From: Lichtheimia corymbifera B2541
Taxonomy: Eukaryota > Mucoromycota > Mucoromycetes > Mucorales > Lichtheimiaceae
Assembly (NCBI GenBank): GCA_000697475.1
Contig: JNEU01000733.1
Location: 61,152-125,151 of the forward strand
Direction: 5' to 3'
DNA: 64,000 bases
The notes beneath the pieces were generated by a model. That model was not told the origin of the DNA, ran no database searches, and saw only the letters and a program-made list of their open reading frames with translations. This document shows positions 25,036-40,077 of this stretch, in pieces (position 1 is the first letter of the stretch; every line of letters starts with the position of its first letter). Position numbers and translations under genes: made by a program.

Positions 25036-27010
25036 GCACAACTAGAAGATCAATTGTAATACGTTAGTATCAAGCGTGGTGTAAACAGAGAACGTCCATT
25101 TATTCAATGCAATGAGAGTAAATGTCTAAGATAGCACGGGTTATCATACAGAGATGGGGAAACATGAATCGCTTTCAACTTCATCGCAGCCATATTCCTT
25201 GTTGTTGCTCGAAAATATATCCACTAGTAACCCATCGTGTTATGTGAGATGGTTATAGCTATCGTTAATCTTTATTGAATCCATTTCTTGTTGTACTCCC
25301 TGACCGCATAAAAATGGCTGCACACACAACCAGTGGCACACCGCATTTGCCGTCATGGGGGAAGGGGAAGCCGTTATATCACCCCGACGTGCTGGCTGTG
25401 GAGGCTGTGACATTCAATCCAACTTTGCAAATGGATCTCGTATGATTGCTACGCCAAAAGTGCAAAAGGAAAGTGAATATGTGCCTTATCGAGCGAGGTG
25501 ATTAGGTTTTACCGCATTAGGTGTAAAATGCCACAATGACAAAAATGACAATGAAAGTAGGATAACAATGAAATGCTAAAGATGCATCATAAATTTTACT
25601 ACATGGATTGCTCGCAAGATGGGGCCATCCTTTGTAACACTCACACCAACTTGGGGTCTGAAGATGTCACCCACCAGAGGCAATATCATGGAAGAAAAAG
25701 GAGATAGGTGGTAGTAAAAATGAGTGACAACATTTTCATATATGCATGGTGATTGGCGTTGGTGCTTCTGTAGTCACAAAGGATGATAAATGCTTCCTGG
25801 TAATGGTCATGAGTCATGAGCTGATAGATTAATGGGCCACCTTCACAAAGAGGATTGATGTGATCAAATGTCTATGCATGAATCAAGATCCGAGACAGGC
25901 AAGGTGGCAATGCGCAATATGCATCACCAAACAATGACATCACAAACCACTTTCTGTGCTCAAACTCGACGTTGGTTGAGGATGATTGTGTGAGCGATCG
26001 TTTCTAAAACGTTGGAAGTTCATCGGCGCCGTCATCAATAAGCATAGTGCACAAGCTTGAACCTGTATAATAATTCTTGCGGCGGATGTCGCAGCTCCAA
26101 TGTCGAAAATTGCAACGTTTCTTGTACGCCATAGCACAACAACCAGTGTAATGTCAACAAAATAGCCCAATGAAGTAATTTGTGAGTTGACAGAGGATGA
26201 GTCAAGTCTTAGCTCTTAAATTCCTTTCCGTGCAATGTCATTGTCATCATAATAGGGAGATCATGATAGTAGGCAATCAGGGATAAAGCAGAAAAAAAAT
26301 GTACCACAGGCGCTGGCATCTTAACTCGGGACCGGTGAACTCGTCGGAGATAAGTCAGTGAAAATATAATCGCTCTTTTCAGCCTTTCCTTTTTATCACA
26401 GGGTTGGTCTTCTTTGAGAACATCTGTTTTCTTGTTGACTTATCCTTTGCCTTAGCCATGAAAGTGACAAGCGTAGGGTTGCCTTTATGGTGACACTTTT
26501 ATACACAGCACGACCTCTACGGTGACTTCTTGGTCCAGCCACACCACCTTTTACGGTGAGCGTTGGTCCCCTTACAGTCTCACACACGTATACTAGTCGT
26601 CCATCCACCCCACCTTTTACGGTGAGCGATGGCCCTCTAGTCTCAACAATACGGTGACGTGTTTGTTTGATTGATCTACAGTCGTTTTCATGGCGATGGT
26701 AAGGTCTTGCGCGCGAGTACCATAAGTTCCTTTTGGGTGTGGATTGCTAATCACCTCCACGTGGTCACATCCGGGCAACCATTACTGGAATACAGTAACG
26801 GGCTAAGCATTAGCAACATGATCTTCTCTCTTAGAACTCCATGAAAAGGTACAAATAAAGCACACGATGTATAGTACAAACAAAAATTTTATGATGGTGG
26901 TGGCAATAGGGTGGATGGGAAAAGAGAAACAGGGTCCAACATGTGATTGATCATCTCGAGAAGTTTCAAGGTCGCAACAGCATCGTTACGCTTTCATCTC
27001 TCACTTCATC
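25036..27010. repeat. Diverged tandem duplication, copy B
   Basis: Second copy of the duplication described for 23437-24985. Relative to copy A it carries about 450 extra bases near 25100-25548 and an expanded short tandem repeat near 26487-26660. The A-copy microprotein frame is broken here. The AATAAA-like element and the following CACACGATGTATA word are conserved (about 26863-26885), which suggests a shared 3'-end signal. No supportable gene lies within it. Confidence 0.78.
26485..26660 (+). repeat. Short degenerate minisatellite with TTTTACGGTGAGCG core
   Basis: The 19-base word CCACCTTTTACGGTGAGCG occurs exactly at 26544-26562 and 26610-26628. Weaker TACGGTGAC or TATGGTGAC variants occur near 26487, 26516 and 26650. 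The homologous site in copy A (about 24613-24632, CACACCTTTACGGTTAAATC) has a single degenerate unit. The array therefore arose or expanded in copy B. Confidence 0.7.
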
Positions 27011-27272
27011 ACATTATCACATTGCTCGTAAAGAGACGAAGCATGTCGAAATCATACATTTACAAATAGAGCTTGGGAAGCAAGGCTGTATGTTACGAGC
27101 GGTATGAAGATTGCCGACAATGATCTGGATCGTTTACATATCGAGATACTAGGCACAGCAGGTGAATAACCTTCAAGTACTGGAAAAGCATGCAAAATGA
27201 ATGAATCTGTATTATGCTTATGGAAATCTTTGGGTATCAACGTTTATATAATAAAGAACTCTAGCTGATAAG

Positions 27273-30200
27273 CTACTTTTCCACCTCGATTTCTTCATCA
27301 TCCGAAACGTAGACCACCTTTTTGCGTTTACGTCTCAATATGCCACAATCACAAATGCGATTTACAATCTCTGGATCGTCCTGCAATCGAGCCACTGCTT
27401 TGGTTGCTGCGTTTCTTCTTGCCGCCTTGACATTATCGGATGAACCGGAAGCGAGAGGTTGATCATGCAAGAAAATGACGCATTTTTGACTATCATGGGC
27501 ATTGGACTCCGTTGTGAAATTTCTATGCATGAACGGGAAGATTAGTTAGTATGAGTGACGACGATCAATGAACCCACTTTTTTCTTTACCTGAGCATAAA
27601 ACCTTCACAGCCAAGACGTTGCAAGTCGGTAGTCAATCGTCGCAATGGATGAACTTGGAGTGTATCGGGGGTGACATGCTTGTCAAAGAGTGGATGCATC
27701 CATTTCTCAAACAGCTTTTCAACAGGCGCGAGATTAAATCCAGCATCGACAAAGATGGCACCGAGCATACTTTCAACAACATCAGAGAGCACCTTGGGAA
27801 TCATCAAATCTCTCCAATATTCACCAACAGCTCTGCCATCCTTCTTCATATCCTCGACTTCTTTGCAGAATTCTTCGATCGATCGCACAAGACGACCCGA
27901 ATAGTGAATAATTTGAGTATGAAGCATGTTCTCCACACAAATGATGCTGAGCACGTGATTGTTGACACAAGAGTCCTTGAGATCGGTGATCATGCCTGGA
28001 TCAGCTTCGGGATATTTAGTGAAGAGATATCGAATCACCAAGAAATCCAAAATAGCATCACCAAGAAATTCGAGACGTTGATAGCAAGGTGCTGTTGAAT
28101 TGGGTAAACTGGCATGGGTCAAAGCTTCCACAACCAAAAGAGGCGTATTGAAGGTGTATCCAGTAAGCTCTTGCACACGTGAAATGCTCAATGATCGTAA
28201 TGCTCTTGCTTCCGCACGTGCAGGCACCTTATCACGGTTTTGCAAAAAGGTGGGTGTAAAGTCTGACCATTGCTGAATTTCATCAAAAGGAATCTGCATA
28301 GCTATAGCTGTCTTCAATCCACCTTCAAGACCAGAGCTCAGATACGCTGCACCCAATGTAGCTTCCACAATATCAGCGAGTGTCTTATCGGATAACATGT
28401 GTCGTCGTACTTCTTTGAGTGTATCAGGCGTATCCTTGGGTGTGGTAAAATGATGCGGTCGCCAATAACGTCGGTTAAATGCATGACTCGTCACATATCG
28501 GAAAATCTTCAGTCGCTTGGCAGCACGATACAGCGCTCGGTTACAAATGACACGAATACGCAAACAATGAAGCTCGCCTTCATTCGAGAAAGGAAAGTTG
28601 ATATACAAGCGAATGGTAGCAAGGAACTTGAGCAATGAATCTATGCAATAAGAAACATGTTAATAATGTCTCTACATATCCAAGCGGTTTTGCTAATATA
28701 TACCTCCTAAGGTCTCAAGACGTTCATAGTTCATAGCCATACTAGCAGAAGGCGTGGTGTATGCTTCCAAAATGAGATCATCCTTGACAGGCAAGTCATA
28801 ACGCTGAGTAGCTTCTTTAACAAGAAGATAAGAATCCAGACGAGACATCAACGATGGAAGGAACATGGCGGATTGATAAATGCTTGCATTGATGGGGAAC
28901 AAGATACAAAACTCAGGCACCACAAATGTTGCAGTGCGCTTCTTTTCTATTGGTGCCACTGTTTCGACCGCCATCATATAATTCATGACCTTGTTGATTC
29001 GTTGCACTTGTACCAAAGGCTGATCTGGTTTGGTCACTTTGGCGTTCCACGTCTCTTGATAGAATGCTGCAAATGTCTCGAATCCAGTTTCACGAATGTT
29101 CATATCCGATGGCACAGGGGAGAATGGATGAAGATCATTGCGAATGTCACGAACAAGGTATCGGCGAGAGCTGTCAAAGGAGTCGATAATGATGCGATCA
29201 TGGATGGATTGCTCGAGATTGTCCACATCCACTGGCTCGCCTTTGAAATGGATGGTTCGACGAATTCCTTCCCAATCAACCGATTCTTGGAATGATGATG
29301 AGCTGAGTGTGTATTGGACATTGCCATCATGCATGGATTTGAGTGGTGCAAGGAAATAAGGGAAATCAATCAGAGGACATTCGAAATTCTTGTTGGTGAT
29401 GGATGAAGTGAGACGCAAAGTGAAATCAGCAAGCAAATCAATTGTTTCACGATCCACGGTACATGAAGCTGGATCAGACTTGAATGAGCAAGTGAACGGC
29501 GTGCCTTTGCTGAAAAATGGGAATTCTGGAATAGTAGGAAGAGGTTTCCATGTCACTAACACCAAGCGTCGCACAGGGATGATCATGGTACTAGGCGGTT
29601 CCAAGTTGATGCTTGTAATCCAAACGTCAAATGGTCCTGGTCCGATATCTGCTGGTGGTTCTTCCGATTCTTCACTTGCATCCACATCTTTTGTTGCGGT
29701 GCTATTGGAGCCTTGTGTGACATCGCCATTTGGCTTTGGATCGACAACTGTTGACTCTTCAGCTTTTGGACTAACACTGCCATTTGGCTTTGAATCAACA
29801 ACCATAGGATCATCAACCTTTGGACTTTCAGCCTTGGTCTCATTGGCCCCATTGGGATGTGCTGGTTCAGGTACAAGACAACCGTTACCATCTGGTTGCG
29901 TAGGAACGAGTTGATCATTGCTGCTATTGTCGTCTCCAGTGGGCGGATTGTCTTGGTTGACTCGCAAACGCTTCTCAATGACACTTGGCTAAATAACAGA
30001 TCCTTCTTAGTAATGATGATTCTACAAGAATGGATATGACAAGTACACCCTACCTTGGTATCTAGCATCAAAGCTTCCTTTTTCTCATCAGCAGTTTCTT
30101 CCTCCTGATCTTCTTCTTCTTCTTGCTCTCGTTCCCAGAACCGTGGTGAGCATTTTTCATAGACTCCTCTACGTCGTCGACTGCCAATAATAAATCCATT

Positions 30201-32577
30201 CTCGTCATACTGAGGGGCCATTTCACCGAGCATTTCACGCTTTTGTGCTTTAGGCATAAGATGATTATCAAGGGCACCACGACTGTGTAATAGGCGACAT
30301 GCCTTCAATGCTGCCAATCGCTTTGCTCTCGCCTTTGTTCGTGCGATCTCTGAATGTACCTCTTTGACAGCTGCATTACTGGGAAGTCTCAAAGTACATG
30401 AAAATCCATCTGCTGTCGGATAAATTTCGAAAACGGGCTGCAAGATGGTGAAGCTGTCTGATGGAAGTGAACCACAATAGCGGTGGATCAACGGTACAGA
30501 AGAATGCAAGGTGACGGTGGCCTTTGTCTCCAGAACAATGTGCATATGCTCAAGTGAAAATTCGTCATCGTCGTCATCCGATTCGTAATACTCGTCGTCA
30601 GGATACATGGAATCAGCGTATTTGGATGCCATGTTACGCTCGTCTGGTAACTCTCTGCAAAAGTCTTTCATCTCGGACTCGAGATCACGAAACTCATCCA
30701 GTCTGCTCTTTTGTGACTCATTGTTTTCTTCCATAAGGATGACATATTTGGAATTGGGTTGGCGGGCACGGCCACGAGATTGAATATATCCAATAAGGGT
30801 GTTGAAGAAATCAAAGCTGCATACAAATGTTGTCAATTGACGTATACTCCGCCATGATCATCATCATGCACATACCGTATGACAATATTACATGGCTGAA
30901 TATCCAATCCTTCTTCTGCAACATTGGTGGCGATAAGCAGATTGAGTTCTCCATTTCTAAATCGCTTGATGGTACTGTTCTGATCCTTGAACTTCATTTG
31001 AACATCGCCATCTTCTTTGGTGCCATGGCCAATAAGAACGTCGCAGCGCATGTTATGGTCGGCAAAAAAGTGACATGCTTGAATCAAAAGATAGAGAGCA
31101 ACTGCAGTGTGTCGTCGTTCAACAAAGATAATGCCACAGAAATCATTCATCCCTAATGCACAGGTACGAAGAACATGCAGCAGCTTCTGCACTTTGCCAG
31201 TGAAGAGATCAGAATTGAAAAAGTCGGGGTTATCTGGAGCGGCATTCTCTGTCATTTTGTACGCCTCGGATAATGCACGATTCTCTTCCTCCATTTGCTC
31301 CTTGGGAACATCCTCCAAATCTATGAGAACACGTCCATCAACGGCTTCCAGCATATAACGCCATAGACGATCACAGCACCAAGGACCGAGATGATCAAGA
31401 ACATGGGCTGCCACATCAAAGCAACGTCGATAACGATCAATGACTCCAATCTTCTCCGAGATACGGGTTGTCAAGGGTGTACGCTCGTATCCACGTGACG
31501 CTGCATAATACAAGGAAATCTCCTTTGGGCGATTGACTGATTCCAGGAGCTGTTGAACATTGGTTGCTGTGTAGATACGGCTGTCTAGGTTACGTTCAAG
31601 CTGCCTGTTCATTTACAAAAATAAGAACACGCTATAAATGGTGGTAATAAATAGACTTACATTGCACTGTATTGCACACCTGATTTAGCATGCATGGGTG
31701 AAGCTGTCATGCCAAAGATCTTTGGGCGGTCTTCGTTGGCTGGGATGTGATGATAGAACTCTTGCATGATCAAATTGTAAGGATGTCTCTTGGTTGCGTG
31801 ATGGCATTCATCAAAGATGATCAAATTGACCTATGTAGAAATAAGTATGTGTTAGGAGGAGGGATGTTGTCAAAGTTACCTTATCCATATGAACATAACC
31901 ATGTCGTAAAGTATCCAAAAAGATTTGAGCTGTCATGACACATACGTCATTTTCTTCGAAGATTTGTCGCCATTGCTTCTCGGTCCAGTTGTCAACATCC
32001 ATTTGACCACACATGGCTTTCACGTTGACATCACAGTTGGTAGCAATCACCTCGGTTTGTTGAAAGACCAATGGGACACGATCCACCAAAAAGAACGTCA
32101 ACTTGGTCTATCATCATGCAGTATGATTAAAAGGCTGCGGATCATTGCCATGGATACTTCACTTACATGACGACGTTTCATGCGTTCTTCTCGCTCTTGG
32201 GCTGCAATGGTCTTGATCAACATAACTGCAATAAGCGTCTTGCCACTGCCAGTATCAAGCACCGCGATCACATTCTCTTCGACTGCTTTGAGATAAAGCT
32301 CGTATTGGTATTCTCGTGGTTGCAATGCCAACGGTCGTGTGTTCTCTTCCACTTCGAAATCGTCCAACAGATCCGGGGGATCCTCAAGTTCCTCTTTTTC
32401 CTGCGTCAGGGCTTGCTCCACCGTCCTCGTGCGCTTGTCAGGCTTGGCATCCAAGAACTCGGGATCAATAAAGCGACTCAAGTCCTTTGCATCGACGTCG
32501 TTGATGTTGGTGGCCCCATTGGTATCCATGGTGTTGACAAGGCTGGGTGGCTCATCGGTTGCTGTAGGAGGAGCCAT
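27273..32577 (-). CDS. DCL: Dicer-like ribonuclease III
   Basis: Cuts dsRNA into small RNAs for RNA interference. Eight exons: 32167-32577, 31880-32107, 31661-31830, 30876-31604, 30054-30816, 28704-29988, 27590-28640 and 27273-27522. Together they encode 1628 residues. The helicase has Walker A DTGSGKT (108-114), DECH box (220-223), ATNVAEEGLDIQ and QSRGRAR. A dimerisation domain and a divergent PAZ-like region follow. Both RNase III domains are intact: IIIa ERLETLGDSLLK with Glu1192/Asp1196 and DKTLADIVE with Asp1285/Glu1288; IIIb QRLEFLGDAILD with Glu1386/Asp1390 and LSDVVESMLG with Asp1482/Glu1485. A dsRNA-binding domain is split by the last intron, and the tail is basic then acidic (KRKK, DDEEIEVEK). 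An acidic, Pro/Asn-rich linker with an internal duplication (two VVD.KPNG units) lies after the dimerisation domain. All phases close. Convergent with GEMIN5, divergent from PLK. Confidence 0.97.
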
Positions 32578-33665
32578 GGAAAAATGTCAAAGCGGATAAA
32601 GAAGGCGACTGCGCATATAGATCGGGGCCGGACGCTATTCGTTGATGAAACAAACGCTATGAAAAAACAGGACAGCCAACTTGACTGAAACAGGTCCCTG
32701 GACTTGATCTTGATGCATACCGGCTTGTTATATATGGTATCATTATTGACTATTAGAATCGCTACACAATAAACGCCTTTTTACCCTATTTTCATTGATA
32801 ATGGATGCAGTATGAATGTGCATGAATTTAGAGTGCTCAGTGCACAAGCCATGATAAATTAGTTCTAGTCACATGTCTGGTTGGTTTCATCTCATATTGT
32901 AAACCAGTTATGACTTCAAAAAGAACATAACCCGCTTGCTGTATAATTTGGATGGTAAAATGGGTTTGATGATTTGCCTCATGTAACTAGTGTCGCCTTG
33001 TAATACTTCAGCCTGCAGTATTATTAGTTATCCTTATTCAACTGTACTAGCTTTCGAGATCTTCATCCGTGTGTAGAGCCACGTGGTATATAATGCTGAC
33101 TATTACTGAGTGGGCTATATCATGATGAGGCTGCTAATCTATGCACTTGCATTACGTGCTTTGTTATCAAGAAATAATGATCAAGGCTACCTCAGAGGTA
33201 GAAAATATCAAGTAACACCGCGTCCTGCTAAGTCTTCAAGGAGGATCTTTGAATGCAACAACAATCGCGTCTATGGAGGACCTTTTTGAAAGGAGCCCTG
33301 TCTATTCAATCATTCCCGATGAAGCTGGAATTGACATAATCACAATAGGTCTTCAACTATGCTTTCAAACGTGACACAGAGACAGATTATTGGAGATAAC
33401 GTGACCACGCGTATCGGAAACATTGGCGTGTAACATGAAACGACTCAACATCATATCGACAACAATGATACATTTAATGAGGATGATTATAGAGAGTGAC
33501 TCGTAACAGCATAGGGGATTCAATTATGATGCTATAGTTAATGACTACGTGTTGGCAAACAAGGACATCGGGATATAATAAAATCTTGTGGGCGCTTGAT
33601 GATTCCCTTGTTCTCTTGTCGCTCTCTTTTTTTTCTTGTGTCCCTTTTTTCCCTTTTCTTTGACA
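32578..33665. promoter_or_regulatory. Divergent intergenic region, Dicer / Polo kinase
   Basis: 1.1 kb without a supportable gene. It holds both promoters. A T- and C-rich tract (33615-33660) immediately precedes the kinase ATG. No repeat or RNA gene seen. Confidence 0.45.
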
Positions 33666-36737
<3,072 letters not shown>

Positions 36738-37029
36738 CATTTTCCTACTTGTACATTTTCTATGTTGATACAATATGTATGATGAGGTGACACTATGGGT
36801 GCCTGGTGCACGATTAAATACTGCAGTGTAGTATATGTAATTGACCAATAAAGAACACGCACATGAATACAAATGGCACAAATCACGCCTAATTTATAAG
36901 AAATGCACAGACAATGAAAATGTAAAGAGTAGAATATGAACAGAGGAAGTAGAGTAAGAAGGTTGAGTTGGTATGAGCAGAGGAAGGGTGGGGGAATGAT
37001 AATAATGAATGAACTAGGTGGTGCCTAAT

Positions 37030-38614
37030 TTAAGCATCTCTGACCTGGATATGTTATAGTGAGTGAGCCATTTATCCCAATAGCCTCTCCTTCTCCCAAT
37101 ACAATATTACCTTGCGTTTTGTGCCACGCATTCCTTGTTCCTGGCTGTTACCTTGTTCCATTTCCTTCTTCTTCCATAACTCCAGCTTGGCCTTGAACGC
37201 CTTTTGATGATGTAATGCACGCTCATCAGTAGCAAACCGGAATGGCTAATGTTACCATAGAGTGAGCATGGGATTATCCGTGAGCTATGATATAAAAAAA
37301 AAAGGCATACCTTGACTTCAAGCTTTGAGTGATGGGTTTTTTGACGTTTTGCTTTCGATGCTGTGTCAGATTCCTGTGTATTGCTTTGTGATCCAGTTTC
37401 AGAAATAGGGCGAGATTGCCGAGATCGGGAAGAGATTGTATCACGAGCAATGCTTAGATAACTGGATTGGCTTTGACTATTTCTTGTACTATTGCTGTTG
37501 GATGCACGTGTCTTTGTTGCTTCCGTACTAGGTGATTTGGGAATCTGTATCGTGCAAAGAGAGGGTTAATGTCACATGACTTGTCTATGCAGATAGTAAC
37601 TCTTACTGCTTCTTTGGTGGTCTCCACGGGTCGTTTCTGGCTGCTATTGAACATGAGGCATTTAACCTTGAGTAAATGACATTTTTACTATGGTGATGGG
37701 GGGAGAGGAAAGATACTAACGTTGATGATGATGATGTGGTGCGATAGCTTGTACGTAGATTGGGTGATCGAGGTCGTGTGAGACGTGATCGAGAGCTCTG
37801 TGATAAAATAATACCCATGTTAAAAACCAATGATGAGGATATCATTTGACATACATACCATATCTTGGCGTGATGATTTGAACCGAGATCCGGGTGCTGT
37901 GTATCGGTTGTTACCAAGACCTTGTTCAAAGAGCTTTACACGGACTGCCAAAGGGACATACACATCTTGATCATCCATTTCACTACGAATATCTTCCATG
38001 GCATTGATACGGGTAGATGAGCGGAAATAAGGCATTGACTGGTGTGTCTAAAATGATGATTTAGTATGATGCAACACGTGTGTCTTGGTGATGGAAACAT
38101 ACCATTTGGGATCGAGAACTCATGATGCGGCTTTCGTAAGATGCTGTTGATCGCATATAGGAAGGAATTGTCTCTGGAGTGGTATGTCGTTGTTGTTGTT
38201 GTGATGGTGGTTGCTGTGGAGGTGTTGTTGTATGCACCATGGGTGATTCGGTGGATCGTGGTTTAATTTCAATGATGGGAGACTCGGGCTCAAATCTCTT
38301 TTCGACATGCTTTGTTGAAGGTGTGCTCACAGCATCACTGATGGGTGTACGGGATGATGATGATTCTCGGATGGGTGTGTGATGTGATGATGATGATTCT
38401 CGAGTAGGTGGACGCACTGGCTCATCACGACGTTCACGTACATTTTCTCGTAAAGCCTCATAACGATCATGGCCACGTTCCCCCACAACATCACGAACAG
38501 GCTCACGATAACTGCGTTCACGGACTGAAAGGTCGCGTACTGGTTCTTGCAATGGCTTTCTTTCTGGTTGCTGACGTTGATGTTCATGATGCTTTGGTTT
38601 TTTGGGGCTGGATA

Positions 38615-38646
<32 letters not shown>

Positions 38647-38972
38647 TTAGCCTCACTTCTTCTACGACGCATAACCTCGTCCCACTCTTGAACAGTCCGG
38701 AATTCTTCAGTGTGATTGGAGTTCTTGGATCGAGGTGTAATACTTTTTGATTCTCTGCGCTCATCTGTTGTGGGTGTGTTCACGTTGAAACCAGCTGGAG
38801 GTGACTCTTGCACCAATGCACGATATCGATCGTCACTGTACTTGTTTGAAAAGCGTGATGGGCTATTGGGAAAAAGCGAAAGAGCATCCGTATCGCCATC
38901 GTTGTCAAGAAATGAGAGTCGTTTGGAAGGCGTCGCCAGGTCGTCTTTTGGGTAGTGATGCGTATCGGTCAT
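37030..38972 (-). CDS. Basic low-complexity protein with TPX2-like C-terminal motif
   Basis: Seven exons: 38103-38972, 37859-38047, 37721-37797, 37607-37643, 37311-37544, 37111-37245 and 37030-37044. Together they encode 518 residues and all phases close. Most of it is disordered: Arg/Glu repeats (PVRDLSVRERSYREPVRD), paired RESSSS..TPI repeats, Gln runs and Ser/Arg-rich stretches. Near the C-terminus, LEVKPFRFATDERAL followed by HHQKAFKAKLELWKKKEME resembles the TPX2/KLEEK microtubule-binding motif. Family members promote spindle assembly by binding microtubules and Aurora kinase. A segment DVYVPLAVRVKLFEQG in exon 2 also recalls TPX2-type VPLAE..K.F motifs. The rest has no recognisable domain, so the name is provisional. 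The neighbouring convergent Polo kinase makes a mitotic role attractive but does not prove it. Confidence 0.62.
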
Positions 38973-39595
38973 GCTTATGGGAAAAAAAAACACAGGCGAG
39001 AGAGAAAGAAAGTGATAAAAATCGCGCACGCGCCCCTTTTCCCAATTCCCTGAATTTCATTCCAAGCTGCCACATAAAGGAACAATGAAGTCTATCCCAT
39101 TGATAACAATGACCAGCAACCCCTTAACACTTTACTCATTGTCTTTGTTTTCACTTTTATCTAAGCATCCAATATGAGCATATACCTCTGTTTCATCATC
39201 CTTCAATAAAAAAAGGACCATTCATGATATCGTATCCTTCCTCGTCAGATAATGTGGCAATTGGACCTTTTGCTTTCGTTCAGACATTCAATGTAAACGC
39301 CTAAATCGATATATACGTGAACTAAAATTGCATTTTCATTCTGGATACAGTAATAAGGAAGAAAAGCAGGCTATGAAAACGAAGGCACCTGGGGTCCATT
39401 TAACATGTAACATATTATATAGCGTCCCCAGATGCTCATAAATCAGATTCGACCACGCACACAGATAATCATAAGTATGAAAACATTTGTTTTCCTGCCA
39501 ACTTCAAGTTATGGTACCAGCCAGAGCAACGACATTACGTATCATATTGTAGCAAACAATAGACATCACGCGAAAATCCACCGCAATTTACATAT

Positions 39596-39965
39596 GTAGA
39601 CTCAATATGATACCACACTACCCGTCGTTCCGTATGCAGATAAAATTTTCTTCTACTTCAAGTCATCTCGTATCCTGGGCATTGATTTACTAGATGAGAA
39701 ATATCGTCGATCGTGTCGTAGCGACTATCATACATCACGTGGGGCCCAATCTCAAGTTGCAAATACAAGTAACACATTTATGATTCTGGTACCACTGTAC
39801 CCATCATTTTGTATACACATATATATAACTCTAAAGCATGCTATGAATAAAGGATAACTCTCTTCTACTTCTAAGTCATCTCACATTTTGGCAATTGGCA
39901 TATCAGCCAAAATAAGAGTATCGACAGACAATCGCGTATACAAATCACGTGACACCAACCCAAAA
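39596..39965. repeat. Two degenerate direct repeats next to tRNA-Lys
   Basis: Unit 1 (about 39606-39760) and unit 2 (about 39783-39960) share ordered words. These are ATACCACACTACCCGTC versus GTACCACTGTACCCATC, TCTTCTACTTCAAGTCATCTC versus TCTTCTACTTCTAAGTCATCTC, and CATACATCACGTGG versus GTATACAAATCACGTGA. A third fragment (TGTGGCAATTGGACC, about 39251-39265) resembles a word in unit 2. No coding capacity. They could be remnants of a tRNA-targeted mobile element, but no defining feature remains. Confidence 0.5.
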
Positions 39966-39971
39966 ATTGTC

Positions 39972-39976
39972 AAAAA
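39972..39976 (-). terminator. RNA polymerase III terminator of tRNA-Lys
   Basis: A run of five T on the minus strand, 29 bases beyond the tRNA 3' end. It is the first such run downstream. Confidence 0.65.
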
Positions 39977-39981
39977 GATAC

Positions 39982-39997
39982 ACCTGCTTGCGCAGGT
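39982..39997 (-). other. Hairpin with GCAA tetraloop in the tRNA trailer
   Basis: On the minus strand ACCTGC-GCAA-GCAGGT forms a perfect 6-bp stem capped by a GNRA tetraloop. It sits 8 bases after the tRNA 3' end and before the T5 stop. Confidence 0.6.
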
Positions 39998-40004
39998 TTC
40001 TTGA

Positions 40005-40077
40005 AGCCCAACGGGGGGCTCGAACCCCCAACCTTGAGATTAAGAGTCTCACGCTCTGCCAATTGAGCTAGCTAGGC
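40005..40077 (-). tRNA. tRNA-Lys, anticodon CUU
   Basis: A complete 73-base cloverleaf without intron. The acceptor stem is GCCTAGC paired with GTTGGGC, including two G-U pairs. A D arm with GCTC/GAGC follows. The anticodon stem TGAGA/TCTCA closes the loop CTCTTAA (anticodon CTT, reading AAG). The T arm is GGGGG-TTCGAGC-CCCCC. The A box (TAGCTCAATTGG) and B box (GGTTCGAGCCC) of the internal Pol III promoter are present. The minus-strand T5 run downstream serves as terminator. CCA is not encoded, as expected in eukaryotes. Confidence 0.95.

Noticed and set aside
23657..26170. Related minus-strand frames in duplication copies A (23657-24034) and B (25940-26170 and the MAYK frame near 26130)
   Set aside because: Short words such as LPPCLSRILI are shared because the DNA is duplicated. 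Frames are interrupted by stops, and differences do not favour third codon positions, so I do not call a gene.
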